Positions 6,538 through 13,911 of a stretch of 16,863 bases of DNA are shown in pieces. The notes under the pieces are model-generated. The model was not told where the DNA came from and searched no databases. It saw nothing but the letters and a program-made list of their open reading frames with translations. This stretch comes from DATBGO01 sp050011895 (GTDB lineage Bacteria; Actinomycetota; Actinomycetes; Streptosporangiales; Streptosporangiaceae), in the NCBI GenBank assembly GCA_050011895.1, contig JBEKIF010000088.1, positions 1-16,863 on the forward strand, in the 5' to 3' direction. Position 1 is the first letter of the stretch. Every line of letters begins with the position of its first letter. A program made the translations under genes and the position numbers.

Positions 6538-7808
6538 GGAACTGGAGCAGCCGGGATGTCGAGGTTCTGGAGATCTTGGCGCAGGTCGCCGCAGGTGAGG
6601 TCGCACTGAAGGCGGCCTTGCGCCATGGGGCCGAACGCGCCGCGCTGGCCCAGACACTTCAGGAGAGCCTACTGCCGCCGCGGCTGCCGCAGATCCCCGG
6701 CCTGCAGGTCGCGGCCCGGTACGCGGCCGGCGGCACAGGAGCTGAGGTTCTCGGGGACTTCTATGACGTGTTCCCCTCGGTGCGGGGGAGCTGGGGGATG
6801 GTGGTCGGCGACGTATGCGGCAAGGGCGTCCCAGCGGCCAAGAATACCGCGCTGGCCCGCTACACCCTGCGGGCCGAAGTCCACCGCCAGACCCGGCCGA
6901 GCCTGATCCTGGCGGCCCTGAACCAGGCACTGCTGGAGTGGCTGACCGATGACCCGCGGTTCCTGACCGCGATTTACGCCACCGTCCGGCCGACCGTCGC
7001 GGGGACGTCGGTGCGGATCAGCTCCGGCGGTCACCCGCTGGCCCTGGTACGCCGGGCCGACGGGCGCGTACAGCCAGCCGGACAGCCGGGAACCCTGCTA
7101 GGGCTGCTGGACCATCCCCCACCACATGACTCGCGGATGCTGCTGCGAGCTGGGGACAGCCTGGTCCTGTTCACCGACGGCGTCACCGAGGCCCGCAGCG
7201 CGGCCGACCGTGACCTGTACGGGGGCGACCGCCTCCGCGAGGTCCTCGCCACCCTGCACGACATGTCCGCAGACCAGATCGCCGACGCCATCCAGCAAGC
7301 CGTGCTGACCTTCAGCGGCGGGAAGATCAGCGACGACACGGTCGCCCTGGTCCTGACCGTTCCCCCAGTCCGGGCCGGGCAGGCAGCCAGGGCGCGGGGG
7401 CGCCTGGCATGCCGCCCGGCCGCAGTCCCGGATAACCGGCCGCCCGCCCCGGCACCGCGGCAACGGCCAGACGGCGGATTAGCGCACGACCGGGAGGATC
7501 TGACCGGACCGCCGGATGACGCCGGGCTTGCGCCCCAAAGGTGTCACGGACAACCAGCCCAGCGCAGAGCGCTGACAGACCGGCCCTGCCATGGTCGTGC
7601 ACGAGGCCCCTACCTTCGCGGGGCTTGGTGCAGAGATCGCGGCCACGATCACCGAACGCTGCTTCGATCTGCTGGAAGCGCCGGTGCGACGAGTCGGGGC
7701 CTAAAACACGCCGTATCCGCCCGCCCAGGTCGAGGACGAATACCTGCACGAACTGGACCGGGCCCCTCGACCCAGTGGAAGCCACATACCGCGCAACATC
7801 TCCAGTGA
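6501..7808 (+). pseudogene. SpoIIE/PP2C-type phosphatase, C-terminal part of the split gene (RsbU-like)
   Basis: The frame from 6501 holds the remaining GAF end and a full SpoIIE-type serine phosphatase domain: the helix AQTLQESLLPPRLPQIPGL, the metal-binding GDFYDVF, VVGDVCGKGVPAA, SSGGHPLALV, FTDGVTEAR and the closing SDDTVALVL near 7350. RsbU/SpoIIE-like phosphatases dephosphorylate anti-sigma antagonists in partner-switching systems; no partner gene is in the window. The usual GGD of the first metal motif is LGD here, but the aspartates remain. After about 7363 the frame runs 145 residues of arginine-rich sequence with no domain, crossing an E1 beta remnant in another frame. I read this as read-through after loss of the natural stop. 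Expression would need internal initiation at TTG 6501 or reversal of the duplication. Confidence 0.75.
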
Positions 7809-7818
7809 CCGGAAATGA
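7576..7818 (+). pseudogene. C-terminal remnant of 2-oxoacid (pyruvate/branched-chain) dehydrogenase E1 beta subunit
   Basis: Read in the frame of the ATG at 7591, the sequence gives QTGPAMVVHEAPTFAGLGAE, then IAATITERCFDLLEAPVRRV, a TAA stop at 7702-7704, and NTPYPPAQVEDEYLHELDR. This is the conserved end of the transketolase C-terminal domain of E1 beta subunits (VVVHEAP, GFGAEIAA, FDTPYPP). The N-terminal two thirds of the gene, with the cofactor-interacting domain, are absent, and an in-frame stop interrupts what is left, so it is a dead fragment. It overlaps the phosphatase tail in a different frame. Confidence 0.72.
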
Positions 7819-7844
7819 GCTCGGACTGTTTGTGGAGGAAGCCG

Positions 7845-8084
7845 ATGACTGACGGCTATGCCCTTGAGGTAAATGGGCAACGCTCCGGTCCCAGTGAAGC
7901 CGAGCACGCTGAGCTGGCGATGCTGCGGGAACGCTTCCGGCGCCACCACATCTTCTGTGACGCCACCGGGGGCCGCGGGTCCCGTATTTGGCCGGCACGG
8001 TATCCAGTGTTCGGCCACACGATCATCCCGATGACGCGGCGAACTGCGAGAAGAGCTGGAGCAAGCCGCACCCAGGCAAATTAG
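7845..8084 (+). CDS. small hypothetical protein, probably frameshifted
   Basis: The ATG at 7845 is preceded by a strong GGAGG ribosome site 6 bases upstream and encodes 79 residues beginning MTDGYALEVNGQRSGPSEAE. The first 37 residues have a natural composition and predict a strand followed by a helix (LAMLRERFRR). The rest becomes arginine- and proline-rich, while another frame from about 8033 reads GELREELEQAAPRQ, a plausible helix. I take this as a small actinobacterial gene of unknown function whose 3' part has shifted frame. No domain is recognised. Confidence 0.42.
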   Translation: MTDGYALEVNGQRSGPSEAEHAELAMLRERFRRHHIFCDATGGRGSRIWPARYPVFGHTIIPMTRRTARRAGASRTQAN

Positions 8085-8181
8085 CCGCCACATCCGGTGT
8101 TCAGCTCCCCGCCGAGATGCTCGCGCAGGTTAAACGGCAAGCTTCAGTGCTGATTGCTCTCCTCGTTGCCGGCGGCCGCAC

Positions 8182-8490
8182 CCTGGCTCGCTCGTATTCG
8201 TTGATGAGACCGCCGAGAACGGGCTGGCGCTTGATCCGATGCCGGGAGAGGTCGCCGATGGGGTGGTCGGGCCAGGGCGGGCGGAGTGCGCGGCTGCGGT
8301 GGGATCGCCGTCCGTAGTAGTGCCGGGCATATTCGACTGGGACTGACCGCAGATGTCGTTCGCCGAAAATCGGCATCCGGTCGGTGACCCCAGTCCGGGC
8401 GGTGAGCACGAACCTTTCCGGATAAGCATTCGCGCGAGGACTTCGCGACGGGATCTTCACAGCCTCGATGCCGCGTCGGCATGGGCCGCA
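8182..8490 (-). pseudogene. rve-type integrase/transposase fragment (IS481/IS3-like), C-terminal part
   Basis: The minus strand encodes IEAVKIPSRSPRANAYPERF followed by DRMPIFGERHLRSV, EYARHYYGRRSHRS and KRQPVLGGLINEYERA. This is the end of a DDE integrase-core transposase: the glutamate in RANAYPERF is the third catalytic acid, and the LGGLINEYERA tail is typical of actinobacterial copies. The two catalytic aspartates and the DNA-binding part are missing, and the frame runs past the usual stop, so it is an inactive remnant. No terminal inverted repeats were identified. Confidence 0.72.
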
Positions 8491-8614
8491 TCGGCTCAAC
8501 GTCATCAGCGATCAGGCATCTATAGGCAGTCTGACCTGGGGTGCATGTCGTTGGGTACTTGGTCATTCACGCCACGTGGTATGCTGCAAGAGCATGACGG
8601 AGCGGGCCGAACGG

Positions 8615-9742
8615 CTAGCGCGGCCAGCAGCCCGGCAGTCCAAGGGCGTAAGTCCCAAATTGCAGCGAATGCGCAGCCGCCGCCCCGTTGTGCGCATACG
8701 GCGCTCTAAGGTAACGGAGTCCTTTCCGCCTTGCTTCACCATATCCTGAGCGTATTGCCGGCATCCGCTTCAAAACCCGCACTCTTTTAGCCGCGTCCCG
8801 GCTGGAGTACCGGTCGCACGCGGCATCAGGTGCTGTCAGCGGGCTCGCGGCGCTTGCCGTCGGTGAGGAGCTGGTCGCCGGGGCGGCCGCCAGGACGACT
8901 CTTGGGAGCCTTTCCGGCGCGCCTGGCGCTGATCTGGGGGCCTGATCCTGGCTCGCCAGGCTGCCAGGACCGTCAGGCTCCACCTGGTTGCGGAGGCTCG
9001 CGCCGACGACGACCAGGAGGTGCTCGTCAATCCAGGAGACCTCGGGGCTGGGCAGGCGGCCCAGGAACGTCGCGATGGACGCGCGCAACTCCTCCGGCGT
9101 GTAGAGGGAGAACGTCGAGTAGTGGCGCCCCTCGGCCTGGGCCCTGAGCCGCCCGGCCGTGCTCGAGCGCGGATGATTGAAGGCCTGTGTTGCGACCACC
9201 TTGAGCCCGTCGATCCGATTGACGGCGTCGCGGATCGCGGCCTCACTGTGCAGGCGCTGCTCGTGCTCGGTGAAACCCGGGAAGTAGCGGCCCCAGATCG
9301 TCCGCGCATTCTGCTGCGGGGTGCGTGTGTAGATGAAGAGCTGGCCGCCGGGCTGCAGCACCCGGGCGGCGGCGGTCAGGAAGCGACCGAGGTCGAAGTG
9401 GTGAACGCAGTTGAACGCGGTGACCAGGTCGAGGCTGGCGGTACGCAATGGCAGCTCTTCGGCGGTTGAAAGCAGCGGCACCACCCCAGGGACGCGGCCG
9501 TGGTTGCCGGCCTTGAGCTCTGCCAGCATGGCCGCCGAGACGTCGCTGGCGACCAGCAGCGAGCCATCCGGCAGCAGCCCGCGCAGCAGCCGCGAGTAAC
9601 GTCCCGTCCCGCAGCCGATATCGGCTGCGGTGACCGGGCGGTCAGGCAGGAGCTCGCGGATCCTGCGCACCGGCGCCTCGTCCGTGGTGCGCAGCGATTC
9701 GTAGACGGCGGCTACCCGCTGGAAATGGTCGCCCACGGTCAC
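8615..9742 (-). CDS. class I SAM-dependent methyltransferase with unusual C-terminal extension
   Basis: The first 250 residues form a Methyltransferase-11/25-type domain: the SAM motif AADIGCGTGRYSRLL (Asp near residue 41), the acidic loop VASDVSAAMLAEL, and LDLVTAFNCVHHFDLGRFL with LQPGGQLFIYTRTP. I prefer the GTG at 9742, which lies 8 bases after a GGGAGG ribosome site; the GTG at 9751 overlaps that site. The domain should end near VVVGASLRNQ (about 8975). A further 120 residues rich in Ala, Pro, Ser and Arg follow, with no fold I recognise. In another minus frame a plausible charged tail ends at 8826 (GGRPGDQLLTDGKRREPADS), so the present tail may result from a frameshift. The substrate is unknown. 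Confidence 0.78.
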   Translation of the reverse strand: MTVGDHFQRVAAVYESLRTTDEAPVRRIRELLPDRPVTAADIGCGTGRYSRLLRGLLPDGSLLVASDVSAAMLAELKAGNHGRVPGVVPLLSTAEELPLRTASLDLVTAFNCVHHFDLGRFLTAAARVLQPGGQLFIYTRTPQQNARTIWGRYFPGFTEHEQRLHSEAAIRDAVNRIDGLKVVATQAFNHPRSSTAGRLRAQAEGRHYSTFSLYTPEELRASIATFLGRLPSPEVSWIDEHLLVVVGASLRNQVEPDGPGSLASQDQAPRSAPGAPERLPRVVLAAAPATSSSPTASAASPLTAPDAACDRYSSRDAAKRVRVLKRMPAIRSGYGEARRKGLRYLRAPYAHNGAAAAHSLQFGTYALGLPGCWPR

Positions 9743-9962
9743 ATCCGGCACCTCCCGCGCTGGGTCTGCTGGCGACCATCATGCGCTCGCCATGCTTAGT
9801 TCACACATTGTTCACCCGCAAGACAGGCCAGGAGCGCGGGCAAGGCCCGCGCTTCGGAGTCCTGTACCGCTTCAAAACCAGGAGTCCGGATCCTGAACTG
9901 GGCGTTCACCGAGTCACGCAACTCGGTCGTACTCATTGGTCAGCCCGTGTCCCAGCAGCGGC

Positions 9963-10121
9963 TTACAACGCACCTTCCAGCCGGACGACGTAGGCGCGGC
10001 CTGGCGTATGTGGCGGCTGGCCCTGCTCCCGGGCCAGCCGCACCAGCTCCGCCGCGGCCGCCTCGTCAGCGGTTGGTTCCGGCCGCTTGCTTCGTGTCAC
10101 GTCATCCAGTGTCGCGGTCAC
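9963..10121 (-). pseudogene. IS256-like transposase N-terminal remnant
   Basis: A GTG at 10121 follows a GGGAGAGG ribosome site with 7-base spacing and opens a 52-residue frame. Its first part, TADEAAAAELVRLAREQG, matches the N-terminal helix of actinobacterial IS256/mutator transposases. After that the sequence switches to an unrelated PPHTPGRAYVVRLEGAL and stops. The start is therefore intact while the catalytic body was deleted, with a junction near 10015. The family call rests on recall of the N-terminal pattern and is moderate. Confidence 0.42.
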
Positions 10122-10145
10122 CACGGCACCTCTCCCGCCGGCTCG

Positions 10146-10427
10146 TCAGGCACGGCGTGATCTGGCCGGAAACACCGTTAGATCCACAGACCCAATCCAG
10201 GTCGCCGCTGACCTGCACCCCGGACACCATCGGGCCATGGCCGAACTGAGCCCCGGCGAATAGCGCATGGCTGTAAAGCTGGTGTTCTGGAAGTCGGCGA
10301 ACTCGACCACCTCGTAATGCCTCTGGAGGTACAGCACCGTCAGCAGCACGTTGGTCATGTAGTCGTGCTGGTCGTAGGCAAATGCCAAGACATGGAACGG
10401 CCGACACGCCTCCGTCAGGCGATCCAG
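10146..10427 (-). pseudogene. fragment of an unrecognised protein
   Basis: From just after a TAG (10428-10430) the minus strand reads LDRLTEACRPFHVLAFAYDQ, then HDYMTNVLLTVLYLQRHYEV and VEFADFQNTSFTAMRY. The mix of hydrophobic and charged residues looks like real protein, unlike the shadow frames around it. The end (about 40 residues after SPG) degenerates. TTG at 10388 or an internal ATG could start it, but no ribosome site stands out. I do not recognise the family. Confidence 0.35.
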
Positions 10428-10749
10428 CTAGGCGGCGGTGACCGGCGTCTGCCCACGCACGGCGGGCTCCGGATGGCGCCCATCGCGTCGGACGCGAGGC
10501 AGCCGACGCCGCATCCCGCTCAGTGCTTCTAGGTCTGTCCCCCGTGACCGCGGTGCCGCAATATTGCGACTCGCCGATCGCCCGGCCGGAGCGCTTCCCG
10601 AACCCGGAACCACTTCCCCACTCGCGCGGCACACCCCCAGCCCAGGTCACGGACGTGGTCTACGGCCCGCTTACATCAAAAACTGCCCCCCAGGGGGCAG
10701 ATTCGGGCCTCTTAATCGCCGATCACATACACGAAAAAGCTCTCTGAGC
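10428..10749. other. stretch with no recognisable gene; contains an 8+8 bp palindrome
   Basis: No credible coding frame is seen here on either strand. At 10683-10700 CTGCCCCC and GGGGGCAG flank a 2-base centre, giving a strong inverted repeat just before the tRNA-derived scar. It could act as a bidirectional terminator or protein site; neither is shown. Confidence 0.3.
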
Positions 10750-10795
10750 TGGAGCCCCCTTACGGAATCGAACCGTAGACCTTCTCCTTACCATG
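10750..10795 (-). repeat. 3' part of tRNA-Thr(GGU): attachment-site scar, copy A
   Basis: On the minus strand this segment reads as the 3' part of a tRNA from the anticodon loop (T-GGT-AA) onward: anticodon-stem strand GGAGA, variable loop AGGTC, T-arm TACGG-TTCGATT-CCGTA (perfect stem), acceptor strand AGGGGGC and then TCCA. The 5' half (D-arm and acceptor partner) is missing, so it is not a functional tRNA. A tRNA 3' end repeated without its 5' half is the usual mark of site-specific integration. Copy B at 16044-16088 matches 44 of 45 bases. Confidence 0.75.
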
Positions 10796-10897
10796 GATCT
10801 CCGGAAGGTTCTGTTAGCGCAGGCAGCAGGCTTGAACAGCAAGAACGCGAGCACAGACCAGCGCCCATACGCCTTGGGCAGGCTCTCACGAGCCGCG

Positions 10898-10931
10898 TTT
10901 GCCACTCAATCTGCCACTCAGTTTGATCTTG
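10898..10931. repeat. paired TGCCACTC element, copy A (possible integrase arm sites)
   Basis: Two direct TGCCACTC copies separated by AATC lie within a 34-base block that recurs at 16190-16223 with two mismatches. The distance to the tRNA-derived core is the same at both loci (147 and 146 bases). Short direct repeats at this distance resemble arm-type binding sites of tyrosine integrases, but they could also be the eroded end of an integrase gene. Confidence 0.5.
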
Positions 10932-10998
10932 CTCTAATGGTGCTGGGAGGCCGTCAACCTATGACGCGGGGCCGCCTGGCACGAGCGGGCGCGCTAGC

Positions 10999-11172
10999 CG
11001 TCAAAGTGTGGACCTGCTCGCGGACCTGCCTCTCGGGCTGAGCCTGTTCCGGCTCGGCCGGGCCGAGGCCGACCTGGAGGCCATCCTCGACGCCCGGGTG
11101 GACTTGATCCCGGCAACAGATCTCAAGCCCGGCGTCCGGGCACGCGTCGAGCGTGACTTGGTCTGGCTGTGA
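10999..11172 (+). pseudogene. MntA-type nucleotidyltransferase antitoxin, 5'-truncated
   Basis: This frame, ending at TGA 11170-11172, gives SVDLLADLPLGLSLFRLGRA followed by EADLEAILDARVDLIPATDL and KPGVRARVERDLVWL. That is the second half of the minimal nucleotidyltransferase (MNT) domain of antitoxins paired with HEPN toxins. The defining GSxxRG and first catalytic Asp region is missing or altered upstream (GTSGRASRQ replaces it), so AMP transfer would be lost. Its stop overlaps the toxin GTG in a GTGA, the normal order for this module. Confidence 0.68.
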
Positions 11173-11340
11173 GCTACCGGGAACGCCAGCGACTGGCCGA
11201 CATCCAGGCCGCCATCGATGCGATCCGCTCCCACCTGCAGCGCGGAGACCTGTCCGACGGACTGATATTCGACGCTGTCCGCATCCGCCTGCTGGAGATC
11301 GGCGAGGCCGGGACCGCGCCTGAACGTCAGCCGAGCGGCG
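11169..11340 (+). pseudogene. HepT-like HEPN-domain toxin (DUF86), 3'-truncated
   Basis: The GTG at 11169 starts SYRERQRLADIQAAIDAIRS, then HLQRGDLSDGLIFDAVRIRL and LEIGEAG, the first half of a HepT/DUF86 HEPN domain. The similarity stops near 11310. The second half, with the R-x4-6-H ribonuclease motif usually read as RMRDHLAH, is absent, although the frame stays open with unrelated sequence to 11774. In intact systems the toxin is an RNase inhibited by AMPylation from MntA; this copy cannot have that activity. Confidence 0.66.
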
Positions 11341-11584
11341 GGAGCCTGGGCAGCAACCCGATCGTATCGGATCAGGATAGGCGGTGTTCTGCCTCGCGAT
11401 GCAATCCTGGCTGGTACTCGAGGCGCTCGAGGTGCCGCCTAGCCGTAAAGACCCGGACGCGTGCCGATGGCGGCGAGCCTGATTCAGCCTGCTCTTGGCC
11501 AGCCGCTCTAGCTCACACCCGACCTCTTCGCGGGCGAACGTGGCGTTCGATCGCGCCTGATAGGCATCCGCGCGTCGGCATTGT

Positions 11585-11800
11585 TTGCTGGTCACCGGCC
11601 TCCTGCAGGCAGGCTCGGGACAGACGACGGACCTGTGCACGGCGGAGCCGGTCTTCCAGCAGCTCAGCTACGGGCTGGATGAGGCGCGGAAGCTGGCCGT
11701 GCCACTGCCGTGGAGGCTATCCGCGGCCGGGGTCGAGCGCCTCGAGCAGATACGCGCTGGCGGCGGGGTCATGATGTCGGTCGCCATCCGGTACGGGCTC
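11585..11800 (+). pseudogene. unrecognised coding fragment
   Basis: The stretch reads FQQLSYGLDEARKLAVPLPW and RLSAAGVERLEQIRAGGGVM, which has the periodicity of a real helical protein. It lacks a ribosome site and a family match and runs into the tail of the response regulator on the opposite strand. I treat it as the remnant of an unknown gene. The 240 bases before it (11341-11584) show nothing recognisable. Confidence 0.25.
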
Positions 11801-11864
11801 ATGGGAGGAACGGGTGCACCGGACCGGCGGGAGCCGCACCGGTGTGCTGTGGGATGGCGGATGG

Positions 11865-12566
11865 TCAGGGACGCGGCCACCGACTGGGGCGGGGCCAGGG
11901 GCTCCCACTATCCGGCAGTGGTGTGACGAGGTCGTGGTCGAAAGCGAAGACCACGGCGGCGGCGCGGTCGCGCAACTGCAACTTGGTGAACAGGTGGTTG
12001 ATGTGGGTTTTGACCGTTCCCTCACCAACGAACAGCTCGGCGGCGATCTCGGCGTTGGTCTTGCCTTGCCCGATGAGCGCCAGCACCTCACGTTCGCGGC
12101 CGGTCAGGGCATCGAGATCGGCGTCCCGCCCCGCCCGAGGCGGCGTGGCCGATCGGTAGATGGCCAGCACCCGGCCGGTGACTGCCGGGTCGAGCCAGGC
12201 ACCGCCGCCGGCGACCACGCGCACCGCCCGGTGCAGATCCTCGGCGGCCGCACCCTTGAGGATGAAGCCGGACGCGCCGGCCCGCAGGACGCCGGCCAGC
12301 GTCTCATCGTCGTCGAACGTGGTGAGGGCCAGCACGGGCGGGCTGCCGTCGCGGCGGCGCAGCTCGCAGGTCGCACGCACGCCGTCGACCAGCGGCATCC
12401 GCACGTCCATCAGCACCACGTCGGGCGTGAGAGAGTCGACCGCCGCGATCACCTCGCTGCCGTCGGCGCATTCTCCGACGACGTCGAAGCCGAACTGGGT
12501 ACGCAGGATGCCGCGCAGGCCGGTCCGCACCAGCTCCTGATCGTCGACCAGCAACACCCGGATCAT
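11865..12566 (-). CDS. NarL/FixJ-family two-component response regulator
   Basis: The 233-residue protein has a receiver domain with D8/D9 acidic pocket, phosphorylation site D54 (VVLMDVRMP), conserved T83 and K104, and a LuxR-type helix-turn-helix at residues 154-209 (LTGREREVLALIGQGKTNAE, then GTVKTHINHLFTKL). The final 20 residues (DSGSPWPRPSRWPRP) are proline-rich and extend slightly beyond the family norm. Its ATG overlaps the stop codon of the sensor kinase frame in an ATGA once the kinase frameshift is corrected. The likely target is the divergent ABC transporter operon, as is common for kinase/regulator/DrrAB-type sets. Confidence 0.92.
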   Translation of the reverse strand: MIRVLLVDDQELVRTGLRGILRTQFGFDVVGECADGSEVIAAVDSLTPDVVLMDVRMPLVDGVRATCELRRRDGSPPVLALTTFDDDETLAGVLRAGASGFILKGAAAEDLHRAVRVVAGGGAWLDPAVTGRVLAIYRSATPPRAGRDADLDALTGREREVLALIGQGKTNAEIAAELFVGEGTVKTHINHLFTKLQLRDRAAAVVFAFDHDLVTPLPDSGSPWPRPSRWPRP

Positions 12567-13550
12567 GTCGCGCCCTCCCGCCCCCGGCTGGCGGCGAGGG
12601 GGAGCGTGGCCCGCACTAGCCAGCCCCGGCCGCCCGGCCCTGCTTCGCAGCTCCCGCCCAGCAGTTCAGCGCGCTCCACGCATGATGAGCACGCCCAGCC
12701 CGGTGCCGGTTCCCGGCTCGGCCGCGCTGTCGACGGCCAGCTCCACCGCATCCGCAGCGACGCTCAGGCGCGCCGCCGTCGGCGAACCGGGTGCGTGCTT
12801 GATCGCGTTCGTCAGTGCCTCTTGCAGGATGCGGTAGACGGCCAGACCGGTGGTGACGGGCAGCCGGCCGGGGTCGCCGTCGACGGTGAGGGTGACGTCG
12901 GCGCCCGCGGACCGGAACCGCTCCACCAGTGCGGGCAGGCCGTCCACTCCCGGCAGCGGTGCGGTGCGGCCCACGCCTTCGTGCTGGTGCAGAATGCCCA
13001 CTGCCAGGCGCACCTCGGCCAGGCTCTCCCGGCCCAGCCGCTCGGCCTCGGCCAGCGCACGCGCGGCGTCGGCGGGGTCGTGCTCGACGGCCAGCCGCGC
13101 GCTGGTGACGTGCAGCAGGGAAACCGTCAGGGTGTGCGCTATGACGTCGTGCAGTTCGCGGGCGATGCGGCTGCGTTCCTCCGCCCTCGCCCGCTCCGCC
13201 AGTCCAGCCCGGGCCGCCCGCAGCTGCGAGACCAGGTCGATCTCGTGGCGGATCAGCAGGGCAGCGAGGACGGAGAACGTCACGCCCGCCATCCACGCGC
13301 CCCAGCCCGGATCAGGGTCGAACCACAGCCATTCGACCCCGAACAGGGCCAGCGCGGCGGCCCAGTACACCAGGCCGTCGCGGCGGCCCCCGATCAACCC
13401 GCACCACGCGCCGAGCAGGCACGCCGCGAACCAGCCGACATTGCTGGGCATGCCGTGCCCGAGGACGGCGATCCCGCCGGTGGCTACCGCCGCATACACC
13501 AGCAGAGGCCGCCGCTGCCAGGCTAGCAACGCTCCCGCGGCCACGGCCAC
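12563..13550 (-). pseudogene. sensor histidine kinase (HisKA_3 type), frameshifted near the 3' end
   Basis: Several hydrophobic membrane segments occupy residues 1-100. A HisKA_3 dimerisation helix follows with phosphorylated H134 (ARELHDVIAH), then a HATPase_c domain with N249 (QEALTNAIKHA) and the glycine-rich GTGTGLGV at 280-287. At 12676-12677 an extra C on the plus strand (G in the gene) turns MRERAELLGG into MRGAR-stop, ending the protein at 12666 with 294 residues. The continuation ERAELLGGSCEAGPGGRGW is intact in the next frame down to 12563, where its stop overlaps the regulator start. The lost tail is the last part of the ATPase domain, so activity is doubtful unless the base is a sequencing error. 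The GTG at 13550 is the first start after an in-frame stop. Confidence 0.82.
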
Positions 13551-13560
13551 TGCCGGTCAT

Positions 13561-13911
13561 GTCTTGGATGCTACGACCGGCCCATCGCCGTTGGCCGTCC
13601 CCGGGGTCACTCGGCCGCGCCACAAGGCTATTCGGCGGACGGCGACAATCGTGACCGCCGCCGCCCGCGTTGCCACCGCCACGAGCGACCGGCGGCCGAA
13701 CCCAGGCCATTCCGGTGTTCCGCCGAGCTGGCCGCTGTTTCTGTACCAGGGTCAGGAGCGACGCTGTGGGTAATGGACGGGCCGTCGCTGTAGGTGCAAC
13801 GCGGGGCGACGCAGTCCAGCCATCACAGCGCCGCCTGGTGACCGGCCGTTCTCCACCCTGGGTGAGAGGGCCGGTTCTACCCACGGGCTGATGCGCGGGT
13901 GATCTCGCGTC
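13561..13911. other. intergenic region between kinase and ABC operon, with inverted repeat
   Basis: No coding frame is convincing here. ACCGGCC at 13841-13847 and GGCCGGT at 13869-13875 form a 7-bp inverted repeat around a 21-base centre that itself contains TCTC and GAGA arms. Its place about 37 bases before the transporter start suggests a regulator binding site or attenuating hairpin. No clear -35/-10 pair was identified. Confidence 0.3.

Noticed and set aside
8594..8749. Possible leaderless 51-residue gene after a TATGCT -10
   Set aside because: No good -35 element, arginine-rich composition, and antisense to the methyltransferase tail; evidence too thin.
8765..9879. 13-base direct repeat CCGCTTCAAAACC on both sides of the methyltransferase gene
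   Set aside because: A match of this length can occur by chance in a window of this size, and no element ends accompany it.
10723..10905. 60-residue minus-strand frame over tRNA scar A
   Set aside because: Translation of the tRNA 3' segment and spacer, with no ribosome site or domain.
10954..11640. 228-residue minus-strand frame
   Set aside because: Antisense to the MntA-HepT remnant, which is recognisable on the plus strand.
11814..13526. 570-residue open frame on the plus strand
   Set aside because: It is antisense to the response regulator and kinase, whose domains are clear; the plus-strand product is composition-driven and has no domain.
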